Below, one piece after another: positions 1 to 6,806 of a stretch of 8,827 nt of DNA (within the stretch, counting starts at the first letter, position 1; each line of letters opens with the position of its first letter). This stretch comes from Aquirhabdus sp. Its GTDB lineage: Bacteria; Pseudomonadota; Gammaproteobacteria; Pseudomonadales; Moraxellaceae. Both the position numbers and the translations under genes were made by a program. The notes under the pieces are model-generated. The model was given only the letters and a program-made list of their open reading frames with translations. It did no database searches and was not told the origin of the DNA. The stretch covers positions 1-8,827 of the forward strand of contig JASLGO010000171.1 in the NCBI GenBank assembly GCA_030150135.1. Reading direction: 5' to 3'.

Positions 1-29
1 TGTTGAATAGGCTTGTGTTTCAGTTTAAA

Positions 30-734
30 TCAGGGATTTTTCATCTTATGACGGATTGTGGCGAGCTTCCGAATATCTTCTAGCATCGCACCTCGTCCAA
101 AAAATAATTGCCATGGGCGTCCGCCTAGGCTGTTCCAAAGATGTGCGGCTTGCATCCCAGCAAACAGGCAGGCACGAATGCAATCGACATTGGTTGCATC
201 GGTGAGCGTTGCTTGTTGTCCTTTGACTTTTAATCGTGTGCGTAGGGTGCCTGCGGTATGGAGATAAGTGGATGCCATACCTGCCAATATCGACGGATTA
301 CGATAACGTTGGTCAAAAAATGCAACGCGCTGGTTCAAAATGCTTTGCTGTTGAGCAATATGGGCGACTAGTTTTGATCGGCGATAAACCTTACGTTCGA
401 TCTGAAATAATGCAAAGGCATAACGCGTCGGTTCTGATGGGCGAATTGATTTCGGTAACGAGCTTGCTGCTTTATGTGAAAATAAATAACTCTCTAAAAG
501 TTTAATTCCGAGTTGCAAGTCATCAATATTTCCAAGACGTTTGAGCGGATCTTTTTCTTCAGATAATGCTAATTTAAGAAGTACATCAAGAGCTGCCTGA
601 TGCCCGTTTAATGCTGCGGCTCCCTGAGATGCAAATGCATATGCGAGTCCCGCTGCTTGAAATATAGCAGCAAGTGCAAGCAGCCTGAGTTGGCGCGGTG
701 TTGGTGCATTTGGATCGGGGTTAAATCCGTTCAT
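30..734 (-). CDS. hflD: High frequency lysogenization protein HflD homologue (DUF489 family)
   Basis: The 234-residue product resembles E. coli HflD along its length. Recognisable blocks are the N-terminal helix LALAAIFQAAGLAYAFASQG (20-39), the EPTRYAFALFQIERKVYRR block (101-119), and the C-terminal LFAGMQAAHLW...GGRPWQLFFGR region (190-214). The protein is predicted to be all-helical. In E. coli, HflD is a peripheral membrane protein that binds the phage lambda CII activator and lowers lysogenization; its normal cellular role is not settled. E. coli HflD has about 213 residues, so this one is slightly longer, mostly through a Pro/Asn-rich start (1-14). The ATG overlaps the mnmA stop (TAATG) and has only a weak Shine-Dalgarno, which suggests translational coupling to mnmA. 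No terminator follows in the 29 bases left in the window, so transcription may run on, perhaps into purB as in E. coli (inference). Confidence 0.93.
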   Translation of the reverse strand: MNGFNPDPNAPTPRQLRLLALAAIFQAAGLAYAFASQGAAALNGHQAALDVLLKLALSEEKDPLKRLGNIDDLQLGIKLLESYLFSHKAASSLPKSIRPSEPTRYAFALFQIERKVYRRSKLVAHIAQQQSILNQRVAFFDQRYRNPSILAGMASTYLHTAGTLRTRLKVKGQQATLTDATNVDCIRACLFAGMQAAHLWNSLGGRPWQLFFGRGAMLEDIRKLATIRHKMKNP

Positions 735-1954
735 TAGGCTTTCGCTTGTAAATTGTTTTGTACTGCATTGACGTGTTGTCCAGCATCAGTAGCACGAATG
801 ACTCCACCACCTAAACAGACTTCATCTTGGTAAAACACAACACTTTGACCCGGCGTCACTGCACGTTGTAATTCATCAAATACGACCTTCACCGAACCTG
901 AGTTTGCTTCATCTAAAAATACAGTACAGGCTTGATCAGCTTGGCGATAGCGTGTTTTGGCAGTGCAGCGTAGTGGTTTGTCTGTGCTGATAGGGACATC
1001 ACCTGATACCCAATCAATCGGCTCTGACCATAAGGTTTGGCTTTGCATCAATGGATGATCGTGACCTTGACCGACGATCAATTGGTTTTTACTTAAATCT
1101 TTTGCCAATACAAACCAAGCACCTTCTGCTCGGTCTTTTAATCCACCGACACCAATGCCGCCACGTTGTCCCAGTGTGTAGTACATGAGTCCGTCATGCT
1201 GGCCAATGACACGTCCTTCGTCTGTGATAATTTCACCTTTTTGGGCAGGTAAATATTGTTGAAGGAAATCTTTGAAGCGGCGTTCGCCGATAAAGCAAAT
1301 TCCTGTTGAATCTTTTTTGGTAGCAGTAGATAGACCTAACGATTCCGCTTTTGCGCGAACTTGAGGTTTGATCAATTCACCCACAGGGAATAATGTTTTT
1401 GCGATTTCACGACCGTGTACAGCATGGAGAAAATAGCTTTGGTCTTTATTGTGATCTAAACCGCGTAAAAGTTGTGCGACATTTTCGCCAGATTGATTCT
1501 GATAAATTTCACCGCGGCGTGTGTAGTGTCCTGTGGCAATATAATCAGCACCTAAAGTCAGTGCATAATCTAAAAATGCACGGAATTTGATTTCTTTATT
1601 GCACAAAATATCTGGATTTGGCGTTCTTCCAGCTTGATATTCTTTAAGAAAGTGCTCGAACACACGATCCCAGTATTCCATCGCAAAATTTGCGGTATGT
1701 AATGGAATTCCTAGCGTGTCACAGACGCTTTGTGCATCAGCGAGATCTCGCATTGCCGTGCAATACTCTGTGCCGTCGTCGTCTTCCCAGTTCTTCATGA
1801 ACAGACCTTCGACGCGATAACCTTGTTCAATGAGAAGTGCCGCGGATACAGACGAATCAACACCGCCTGACATACCAACCATGACGAATTTTTGTTGATT
1901 GTCAGAGTAAGCTTGCAATGCTTGTTCTGTGGAAATATCGGCGAATGTTGACAT
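734..1954 (-). CDS. mnmA: tRNA-specific 2-thiouridylase MnmA
   Basis: MnmA makes the 2-thio group of 2-thiouridine at wobble position 34 of tRNA-Lys, -Glu and -Gln, using ATP and sulfur relayed through the IscS/Tus system in the cytoplasm. The 406-residue product has the PP-loop SGGVDSS at 29-35, the tRNA-contact region GLFMKNWEDDDGTEYC (50-65), and TPNPDILCNKEIKF with the catalytic Cys118 (E. coli Cys102). The second catalytic cysteine is Cys220 in DSTGICFIGERRF (E. coli Cys199), followed by YTLGQRGGIGVGG. The C-terminal beta-barrel ends with TPGQSVVFYQDEVCLGGG. It is longer than the usual ~370 residues because of an N-terminal extension of about 16 residues and a short C-terminal tail. The start was chosen because it lies 2 bases after the nudJ stop, with an AGG-type ribosome site inside the end of nudJ. 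It forms one cluster with nudJ and hflD. Confidence 0.97.
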   Translation of the reverse strand: MSTFADISTEQALQAYSDNQQKFVMVGMSGGVDSSVSAALLIEQGYRVEGLFMKNWEDDDGTEYCTAMRDLADAQSVCDTLGIPLHTANFAMEYWDRVFEHFLKEYQAGRTPNPDILCNKEIKFRAFLDYALTLGADYIATGHYTRRGEIYQNQSGENVAQLLRGLDHNKDQSYFLHAVHGREIAKTLFPVGELIKPQVRAKAESLGLSTATKKDSTGICFIGERRFKDFLQQYLPAQKGEIITDEGRVIGQHDGLMYYTLGQRGGIGVGGLKDRAEGAWFVLAKDLSKNQLIVGQGHDHPLMQSQTLWSEPIDWVSGDVPISTDKPLRCTAKTRYRQADQACTVFLDEANSGSVKVVFDELQRAVTPGQSVVFYQDEVCLGGGVIRATDAGQHVNAVQNNLQAKA

Positions 1955-1956
1955 GA

Positions 1957-2445
1957 TTATTCGCCTGTATTGCGCGGTTGTTCAAAGATCATAGAGAGCG
2001 GAAAGCGTTGTCCAGCCAAAGCATCTTCAATACAGCGGATCACAAGTGGCGAGCGTGCACGACCTGTGGCTTTAAGTTCATCCAGCGTCAGCCATACTGT
2101 GCGGACAATGCCTGTATCTAGCGTGCGTGCGGCATCAAATGATTCGATATTGGCAAAAAAACAAATTCGATAATATGTGCATGTCGGATCATCAGGTGGC
2201 GTATAGGTGTAAATGCCTAATACACTATCAATAGAAACACTGTATCCCGTTTCTTCTAATGTTTCACGGATTGCAGCTTCAACGAGCGTTTCATTGGCTT
2301 CGACATGACCAGCAGGCTGATTAATTACCAGATGAGGGAGGTTAATGCTCATTTCTTCGACTAACAAAAACCGAGCATCTGAACCTTGTCCAGTAATATT
2401 TTGCTGAACAATTGTGGCGACGGTTACATGTGGAGTCCAGTGCAT
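1957..2445 (-). CDS. nudJ: Nudix phosphohydrolase, NudJ type
   Basis: The product is a 162-residue Nudix hydrolase that, by homology to E. coli NudJ, removes phosphate from nucleoside di- and triphosphates and from the thiamine precursor HMP-PP. The sequence starts HWTPHVTVATIV, carries NQPAGHVEANETLVEAAI leading into the Nudix box (G46, E52, R60-E61, E64-E65, G67; the glutamates bind metal), and ends with RSPLV...AGQRFPLSMI, all closely matching NudJ. The longest open frame begins at a TTG at 2472. The ATG at 2445 is preferred because NudJ proteins begin just before the HVTVA strand and a GGA lies upstream. nudJ next to mnmA and hflD is the same order as in E. coli. The true substrate here is inferred only from the family. 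No convincing promoter was found upstream. Confidence 0.9.
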   Translation of the reverse strand: MHWTPHVTVATIVQQNITGQGSDARFLLVEEMSINLPHLVINQPAGHVEANETLVEAAIRETLEETGYSVSIDSVLGIYTYTPPDDPTCTYYRICFFANIESFDAARTLDTGIVRTVWLTLDELKATGRARSPLVIRCIEDALAGQRFPLSMIFEQPRNTGE

Positions 2446-2551
2446 CGTTGATTCCAAAGACAATATGATCAATAAGCGGCGTAAAATCGACTAAAATGTA
2501 TTCACGGTCAGAAGAACATCGGAAAACATTCAAGAGCAAATTTTTAACAGG

Positions 2552-2560
2552 TGCTATGAT
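2552..2560 (+). promoter_or_regulatory. Candidate moaC promoter, extended -10 (TGCTATGAT)
   Basis: TATGAT at 2555-2560 matches the sigma70 -10 consensus at five of six positions and is preceded by TGn, giving an extended -10. No good -35 lies 16-18 bases upstream. Transcription would start near 2567, leaving a leader of about 105 bases before moaC. This is a reading of the sequence, not a mapped start. Confidence 0.5.
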
Positions 2561-2659
2561 AAGGGATTACGACCAATTTCTCCATTCTGATGTGCAAGTG
2601 GATGCTTTTATGATGTTGTCTGCTTTGATTGTGAAACTTCAGTCTCTAGGGAGCCGTAC

Positions 2660-2664
2660 AAGGA
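2660..2664 (+). promoter_or_regulatory. Ribosome binding site of moaC
   Basis: AAGGA lies 7 bases before the moaC ATG. It is the strongest Shine-Dalgarno on the plus strand here and fixes the moaC start at 2672. Confidence 0.7.
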
Positions 2665-2671
2665 CGAATTC

Positions 2672-3238
2672 ATGACTTCCATTCAGAAACCAACTCAACA
2701 GTCTGCAATTGTTTCAGGCAAAACATTAACCCATTTAGATGCACAGGGTGCAGCACACATGGTTGATGTGTCGGATAAAGCAACAACACAGCGTACCGCA
2801 GTTGCGACTGGTTTTATCCAATTACAGTCAAACACACTTGCGTTATTAAGAGATCAGGCTTTGCCAAAAGGTGATGTTTTAGCGACTGCACGTATTGCAG
2901 GGATCATGGCAGCAAAACAAACCTCGTCATTGATTCCACTATGTCATCCATTGCCTTTGACCAAAGTTGCAGTGGATCTGGAGCTTGTTGATGAGCCTAT
3001 TTCTGGTGTGCAGATTCAAGCAACATGCCGTACCACAGGACAAACAGGTGTAGAAATGGAAGCATTGACAGCAGTCAGTGTTGCAGGTTTGACACTTTAT
3101 GATATGTGTAAAGCCGTGGATCATGAGATGGTGATCGGGGCGATTCAATTGGTCAAGAAAATGGGTGGCAAACATGATTTTGACAGGAATCTTGATCAAA
3201 ATACCCCTAAAAAATCTCATGAGGAATCAAATCAATGA
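2672..3238 (+). CDS. moaC: Cyclic pyranopterin monophosphate synthase MoaC
   Basis: MoaC converts the MoaA product 3',8-cyclo-7,8-dihydro-GTP into cyclic pyranopterin monophosphate, the second step of molybdenum cofactor synthesis, in the cytoplasm. Family blocks are HLDAQGAAHMVDVSDKA (21-37), ATARIAGIMAAKQTSSLIPL with CHPLPLTKV (71-99), GQTGVEMEALTAVSVAGLTL (123-142) and YDMCKAVDHEM (143-153). Catalytic residues match E. coli: Lys66 (Lys51), Asp144 (Asp128) and Lys147 (Lys131). At 188 residues it is longer than the E. coli protein (161), with about 15 extra residues in front and a polar tail after GGKHDF. It begins the moaCDE operon; its TGA overlaps the moaD ATG (ATGA), indicating coupled translation. 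moaA, which makes its substrate, is not in the window. Confidence 0.97.
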   Translation: MTSIQKPTQQSAIVSGKTLTHLDAQGAAHMVDVSDKATTQRTAVATGFIQLQSNTLALLRDQALPKGDVLATARIAGIMAAKQTSSLIPLCHPLPLTKVAVDLELVDEPISGVQIQATCRTTGQTGVEMEALTAVSVAGLTLYDMCKAVDHEMVIGAIQLVKKMGGKHDFDRNLDQNTPKKSHEESNQ

Positions 3239-3480
3239 CAGTAAAAGTTTTGTTCTTTGCAAAATTACGCGAAAAAATGGGCATCGCTGAAGTTGATTTT
3301 GAACTCAAACAATCCGTGACTTTGGATCAATTCCAAGCATTATTTGCAGCGGCCTATCCCATTTTTGCAGATTTACCACAACCGATTGTGGTTGCCATCA
3401 ATCAAGCATTTGCACAATCAGGGCAATTGATTTCAAATGGAGATGAAGTGGCGTTTTTTCCTCCTGTGACGGGTGGATAA
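3235..3480 (+). CDS. moaD: Molybdopterin synthase small subunit MoaD (sulfur carrier)
   Basis: MoaD is the ubiquitin-like sulfur carrier of molybdopterin synthase. Its C-terminal glycine is adenylated by MoeB, converted to a thiocarboxylate, and inserted into the MoaE active site to donate the dithiolene sulfurs. The 81-residue product has the ThiS/MoaD length, opens with VKVLFFAKLREKMG and ends in VAFFPPVTGG, with the required terminal Gly80-Gly81. The start overlaps the moaC stop by ATGA, and a GAGGAA ribosome site lies 8-9 bases upstream inside moaC. moeB is not in the window and must be elsewhere if the pathway is complete. Confidence 0.96.
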   Translation: MTVKVLFFAKLREKMGIAEVDFELKQSVTLDQFQALFAAAYPIFADLPQPIVVAINQAFAQSGQLISNGDEVAFFPPVTGG

Positions 3481-3492
3481 GTGGAATTAGTC

Positions 3493-3987
3493 ATGTCTGA
3501 AACTTCCAATTTTGAACCGATTAATATTCCTGTTGATATTGCGATTTTAAATGAGCCTTTTAGCGCTTCTGATTTAGATCAGCGATTCCATGCGTTAGGT
3601 TTGCGTGCGGGTTCTGTTGGTGCGGTCGTATCTTTTTTAGGTCAAGTGCGTGAGTTTGGTGATCGTCGTGACGTGACAGGTTTATTTTTGGAGCATTATA
3701 CGGGAATGACCGAACGCGTTTTATCTCAACATATTACAAGTGCTTGCCAGCGTTGGTCATTATCAGGTGTGGTCATTGTTCATCGCATTGGCGAAATAAT
3801 GCTGGGTGAAAATATTGTCGGTGTCGTTGTTGCGAGTCAGCATCGTCAAGCTGCATTTGATGCGGTGCAATTTCTGATGGATTTTTTAAAGAAAGATGCG
3901 CCATTTTGGAAACAGGAAGTGACTAAGAATGGCGCTGAGTGGGTAGAGCAGAAAAAAAACGATTTAGATCAAGTTGCACGGTGGTGA
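3493..3987 (+). CDS. moaE: Molybdopterin synthase catalytic subunit MoaE
   Basis: MoaE is the large subunit of the MoaD2-MoaE2 molybdopterin synthase that converts cyclic pyranopterin monophosphate to molybdopterin. The product matches E. coli MoaE through GAVVSFLGQVREFG, LFLEHYTGMTERVL, VIVHRIGEIMLGE, ASQHRQAAFDAVQFLMDFLK and DAPFWKQE. The two active-site lysines in DFLK and FWK (133 and 140 from this start; E. coli 119 and 126) are present. An in-frame GTG at 3481, directly after the moaD stop, would add four residues. The ATG at 3493 is preferred because TGGA lies 7 bases before it, but the choice is uncertain. At 164 residues it exceeds E. coli MoaE (150), mainly in the N-terminal region. 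It is the last gene of moaCDE and its stop lies 36 bases from the convergent DUF389 gene. Confidence 0.95.
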   Translation: MSETSNFEPINIPVDIAILNEPFSASDLDQRFHALGLRAGSVGAVVSFLGQVREFGDRRDVTGLFLEHYTGMTERVLSQHITSACQRWSLSGVVIVHRIGEIMLGENIVGVVVASQHRQAAFDAVQFLMDFLKKDAPFWKQEVTKNGAEWVEQKKNDLDQVARW

Positions 3988-3989
3988 TC

Positions 3990-4015
3990 AAAAAAGATAG
4001 GGCGAACCCCATCTT
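3990..4015 (-). terminator. Intrinsic terminator of the DUF389 gene, between convergent moaE and DUF389 ends
   Basis: On the minus strand AAGATGGGG, loop TTCG and CCCTATCTT form a nine-position stem with one mismatch, followed by a run of T. On the plus strand the same stem is followed by TGTAAT, so it should work well only for the DUF389 gene and poorly for moaE. Confidence 0.7.
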
Positions 4016-4023
4016 GTAATGGA

Positions 4024-5415
4024 TTAATGAGTGGGTAGTGGTACTGCTTTTGCAAAGATTACTTTTACCGTTTTACCTTGCATACGTTCTGTAAACCATT
4101 GCGATATTTTGATTTGATCTGTGTTTTTAAGAGGACGTTTGCTGAGTACGTTGAGAATCAATGTTTGGTCTCCTACGGTTTCAGAATCCTTGCTCCATGC
4201 TTGACCTTGCGATAGCCAGATTTTCTCAATTTGTGGAAAAAGAACCATCATTTCTTGAGAAATTTGTTGGGTATTTTGAGCTAGATCAAATTCTTTCGCT
4301 TGTTTTTGCTGTTGTTTATTCAACAGATTTTCTAAAATCTGGATTTGTTGGTCTTTCTGGGATTCAGATTGAGTCAGATCATTTAGCAAGCCAGATCTTA
4401 GTGCATTTACGTCTACATCATGATTTGCTGCTTGATGCACTCGAAGTTGAGTGTTCACTAATCCATCAACTTTAAGGGTCTCTTTGAGTGTATTGATTTG
4501 AGCGATACTTAAAAAATCGCCCATTAATGTCACATCGATGACGCGTTTCTTGGGATCAATCTGAGCTTGTGCAACGTAAACTGATTTAGAACTGATTTTA
4601 TCATTCACAAACTGAGTTGCCTTTGCTTTAAAAACTTCATCTTGAACAAGAATGTAAGCTAAATAGAAGCTTGGAAGTATGGTGAGTAATGCGATGATAA
4701 ATGTATAGCGTTTTACGCGTTGCGTAGTTTTGGGGTCAACAAAACTTTTAGGCTTAACATGTAGATAACGAATGATAAACATGGATGACAGTGCAATAAA
4801 AACACTGTTAATCGTGAATAAATAAAGCGCACCAGCCGCATAAATCCAACTACCATTCGCAATTTCATAGCCTGCAGTACACAATGGTGGCATCAATGCC
4901 GTTGCGATTGCCACACCAGGGATGACATTCGATTTTTCTCGTCGTGTCACTCCGATAATTCCCGCAAGACCACCAAAGAGAGCGATCAAAACATCCCATA
5001 ATGTTGGTGTTGTTCGCGCTAATAATTCCGATTGTGCGTTAGTTAAAGGGCTGATTAAAAAATATATTGTCGAGGTCAGAAGACTAATAAAGATTGCAAT
5101 CGCTAGGTTTTTCAGCGCATGGCGAATTAAGCTGAAATCATAAATTCCAGCGCCATAACCAACCCCAATAATGGGGCCCATCAGTGGGGAAATCAGCATG
5201 GCACCAATAATCACAGCCGTTGAATTGACATTAAGACCAATAGATGCAATAAAAATCGCAAAAATAAGCACCCACAAATTTGTGCCTTCCATTTCAACGC
5301 CTGCGCGAACCTGTTGGTCGATTTCTTCGTCTTTAGCTTTGTCTTCGGTTAGGCTAAATGCGTGTTGGAGTTCATGCTTTATTTTGCTGATCCAGTTTTG
5401 AAAAGCTGTGCTCAT
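4024..5415 (-). CDS. DUF389 / TIGR00341-type polytopic membrane protein of unknown function
   Basis: The 463-residue product has the signature of the DUF389 'uncharacterized hydrophobic domain' family: GLNVNSTAVIIGAMLISPLM with GPIIGVGYG (60-88), DVLIALFGGLAGIIGVTRRE (141-160) and SNVIPGVAIATALMPPLCTA (162-181). About six or seven membrane segments are visible near 46-84, 103-124, 139-157, 165-184, 190-218 and 236-256. The first ~45 residues are polar and charged. After the last segment comes a soluble tail of about 205 residues (259-463) with a Gln/Lys-rich heptad-like stretch at about 345-392 that could form a coiled coil. The function is unknown in the family; a transport or sensor role would be a guess. 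AGGAT 8 bases before the ATG supports the start. It is a single-gene unit with its own promoter and terminator, so neighbours give little help. Confidence 0.9.
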   Translation of the reverse strand: MSTAFQNWISKIKHELQHAFSLTEDKAKDEEIDQQVRAGVEMEGTNLWVLIFAIFIASIGLNVNSTAVIIGAMLISPLMGPIIGVGYGAGIYDFSLIRHALKNLAIAIFISLLTSTIYFLISPLTNAQSELLARTTPTLWDVLIALFGGLAGIIGVTRREKSNVIPGVAIATALMPPLCTAGYEIANGSWIYAAGALYLFTINSVFIALSSMFIIRYLHVKPKSFVDPKTTQRVKRYTFIIALLTILPSFYLAYILVQDEVFKAKATQFVNDKISSKSVYVAQAQIDPKKRVIDVTLMGDFLSIAQINTLKETLKVDGLVNTQLRVHQAANHDVDVNALRSGLLNDLTQSESQKDQQIQILENLLNKQQQKQAKEFDLAQNTQQISQEMMVLFPQIEKIWLSQGQAWSKDSETVGDQTLILNVLSKRPLKNTDQIKISQWFTERMQGKTVKVIFAKAVPLPTH

Positions 5416-5457
5416 ACACCATCCTTTGTCATTGCTTTAGATTCTTATTTCAAATGT

Positions 5458-5486
5458 ATTTTAAGAGTGATATCGATCAAAAACAA
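5458..5486 (-). promoter_or_regulatory. Candidate promoter of the DUF389 gene (TTGTTT-17-TAAAAT)
   Basis: Reading the minus strand, TTGTTT (5486-5481) is followed by 17 bases and TAAAAT (5463-5458), five of six matches to the sigma70 -10. Transcription would start near 5451, about 36 bases before the ATG. The -35 touches the base of the dacC terminator stem. Confidence 0.5.
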
Positions 5487-5530
5487 AAAAGCTAAGAAGT
5501 TCGATCAATGATCTCGCTTTTTAGCTTTTT
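5486..5530 (-). terminator. Strong intrinsic terminator of dacC
   Basis: A 14-base-pair stem, AAAAAGCTAAGAAG against CTTTTTAGCTTTTT with one G-T wobble, encloses a 17-base loop (5500-5516) that itself contains GATC-AAT-GATC. On the minus strand it is followed by a T-rich run. It lies 24 bases past the dacC stop. Confidence 0.85.
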
Positions 5531-5554
5531 GAGTTCAGCGTTAGCTTTTATTTT

Positions 5555-6715
5555 TTATTTAAAAAATTTGCTAAAGAACATTTTGATGTGATCCAACATG
5601 CGAGAGAAGAAACCAGCTTCTTCGATTGGCTCTAATGCGATCAAAGGACGTTCAGAGATCGTTTTACCTGATAGAGAGGCGATGACTTTACCTACAACCT
5701 GACCTTTTTGAATGGGTGCAGTGAGATTTGGCATGATCGACAAAGCAATTTGAACCTGATTTGCTTGACCACGTGGTAGAGTGACTTTCATGGCATCTGA
5801 AAGACCGACATTTAATGTATCAACTTTACCTAACCAGATTGGTGTTGTTGCCAATGATTGGTTCGCTGGACGCAGTGCTGTCGTTTCAAAATTACTAAAA
5901 CCATAGTTTAACAATGCGCGTGTTTGATTCGCGCGTTCGTTCATGCTTGGGGTGCCAAAGATTGCAGAAATCAGACGCATTGAGCCACGTTTCGCTGAAG
6001 TCACTTGGCAATAACCTGCTTCTTCAGTATGTCCTGTTTTTAAACCGTCAACACTTGGGTCAGTAAAGAGCAATGCATTACGATTGCCTTGCTTGATGTT
6101 GTTGTATGTAAACCATTTTTCAGAATAAATAGGATAATATTTTGAGCTGTCATGAATGATCGTGCGTGCAAGAATTGCCGAATCCATTGCTGAGGAGTAA
6201 TGTCCATCCATTGGCAAACCCGTTGCATTCATGTAATGCGTATGCTGCATGCCAAGGCGTTTTGCTTCGCTATTCATGATTTCAGCAAATGCACCTTCAT
6301 TACCTGCAATATGTTCTGCTACAGCTTCTGAGGCATCATTTCCTGATTGGATGACGATACCACGTAGCATGTCGAGGACAGATGCTGAGCTGTTGAGAGG
6401 CACGTACATACATGATTCGCTGCTGCTACCATGACACCATGCTGATTCGTTCATACGAACTTGATCAGTCTCTTTTAAACGACCAGATAGCAAACTTTGT
6501 TCAACAATATAGCTCGTCATTAATTTGGTTAGTGACGCCATTGGTAACTGAACATCAGGATTAGATGATGCCAAAATTTGCCCTGAATCATAATCCATGA
6601 GGACGTATGATTTATTGTCCAAAGCTGGTGGAGATGGAACAACAGTAACAGCAGAAGCAGTGAGTGACCAACCCGTGAGGAGGGTTGTAACAAGCAATAC
6701 GGGCAGGCGAGACAT
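5555..6715 (-). CDS. dacC: D-alanyl-D-alanine carboxypeptidase, PBP5/PBP6 type
   Basis: This periplasmic serine peptidase (S11 family) removes the terminal D-Ala from peptidoglycan pentapeptides. The 386-residue precursor has a signal peptide (MSRLPVLLVTTLLTGWSLTA, cleavage near residue 22), SLTK with catalytic Ser61 and Lys64, SGN at 124-126 and KTG at 226-228. A PBP5-like C-terminal beta domain follows, and the end EAGFFSRMLDHIKMFFSKFF is an amphipathic helix that anchors it to the outer face of the inner membrane. Cys94 and Cys102 could pair. An upstream ATG at 6811 would add 32 residues before the signal peptide. The ATG at 6715 is preferred because it opens the signal peptide, the upstream ATG has no ribosome site, and the candidate promoter lies downstream of it. 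The GGAG is 12 bases away, rather far. dacC versus dacA naming is by custom. Confidence 0.94.
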   Translation of the reverse strand: MSRLPVLLVTTLLTGWSLTASAVTVVPSPPALDNKSYVLMDYDSGQILASSNPDVQLPMASLTKLMTSYIVEQSLLSGRLKETDQVRMNESAWCHGSSSESCMYVPLNSSASVLDMLRGIVIQSGNDASEAVAEHIAGNEGAFAEIMNSEAKRLGMQHTHYMNATGLPMDGHYSSAMDSAILARTIIHDSSKYYPIYSEKWFTYNNIKQGNRNALLFTDPSVDGLKTGHTEEAGYCQVTSAKRGSMRLISAIFGTPSMNERANQTRALLNYGFSNFETTALRPANQSLATTPIWLGKVDTLNVGLSDAMKVTLPRGQANQVQIALSIMPNLTAPIQKGQVVGKVIASLSGKTISERPLIALEPIEEAGFFSRMLDHIKMFFSKFFK

Positions 6716-6772
6716 TGGCGACGTCAACTCCAAAAGGGTAGTAAAAAACAAAATATACAGAATATGTTCGTA

Positions 6773-6806
6773 GAAACGAGGCTGGATTCTAACAGACTCT
6801 CGTTTC
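6773..6806. repeat. 8-bp inverted repeat around the dacC promoter -10
   Basis: GAAACGAG (6773-6780) and CTCGTTTC (6799-6806) are perfect inverted copies 18 bases apart, and the candidate dacC -10 sits between them. No T-run follows, so it is not an ordinary terminator. It could be an operator or a chance match. Confidence 0.4.
6786..6794 (-). promoter_or_regulatory. Candidate dacC promoter, extended -10 (TGTTAGAAT)
   Basis: On the minus strand TGT precedes TAGAAT (6791-6786), five of six matches to TATAAT with an extended -10. No good -35 is seen. Transcription would start near 6780, giving a leader of about 65 bases. Since no terminator follows dadA, dacC may also be read from the dadA transcript. 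Confidence 0.45.

Larger units (their letters stand above)
2496..2675 (+). other. Possible small ORF / leader peptide overlapping the moaC start (59 codons)
   Basis: An open frame runs from ATG 2496 to a TGA at 2673-2675 that overlaps the moaC start in the arrangement ATGA. It encodes 59 residues, with internal ATGs at 2556, 2610 and 2613. The ATG at 2556 has an AGG 5-6 bases upstream, but the moaC extended -10 covers the same bases, so a moaC transcript would contain only the shorter forms beginning at 2610/2613 (21 residues). I recognise no family. The frame contains several codons rare in AT-rich gammaproteobacteria (ATA, AGG, CGG, CTA, GGG), which argues against an old coding gene. It could be a translational coupler for moaC, or chance. 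Confidence 0.2.

Noticed and set aside
2342..2539. 65-residue minus-strand open frame overlapping the nudJ start
   Set aside because: It runs out of frame into nudJ, whose Nudix protein is unmistakable, and shows no recognisable motif.
2561..2671. A molybdenum-cofactor riboswitch in the moaC leader
   Set aside because: A leader of about 100 bases exists, but I could not find the paired stems of the known Moco RNA motif; only a short CTC/GAG pairing is visible.
4161..4475. 104-residue plus-strand open frame inside the DUF389 gene
   Set aside because: It lies antisense within the soluble-tail coding region, has no ribosome site or family features, and is explained as a shadow of the real gene.
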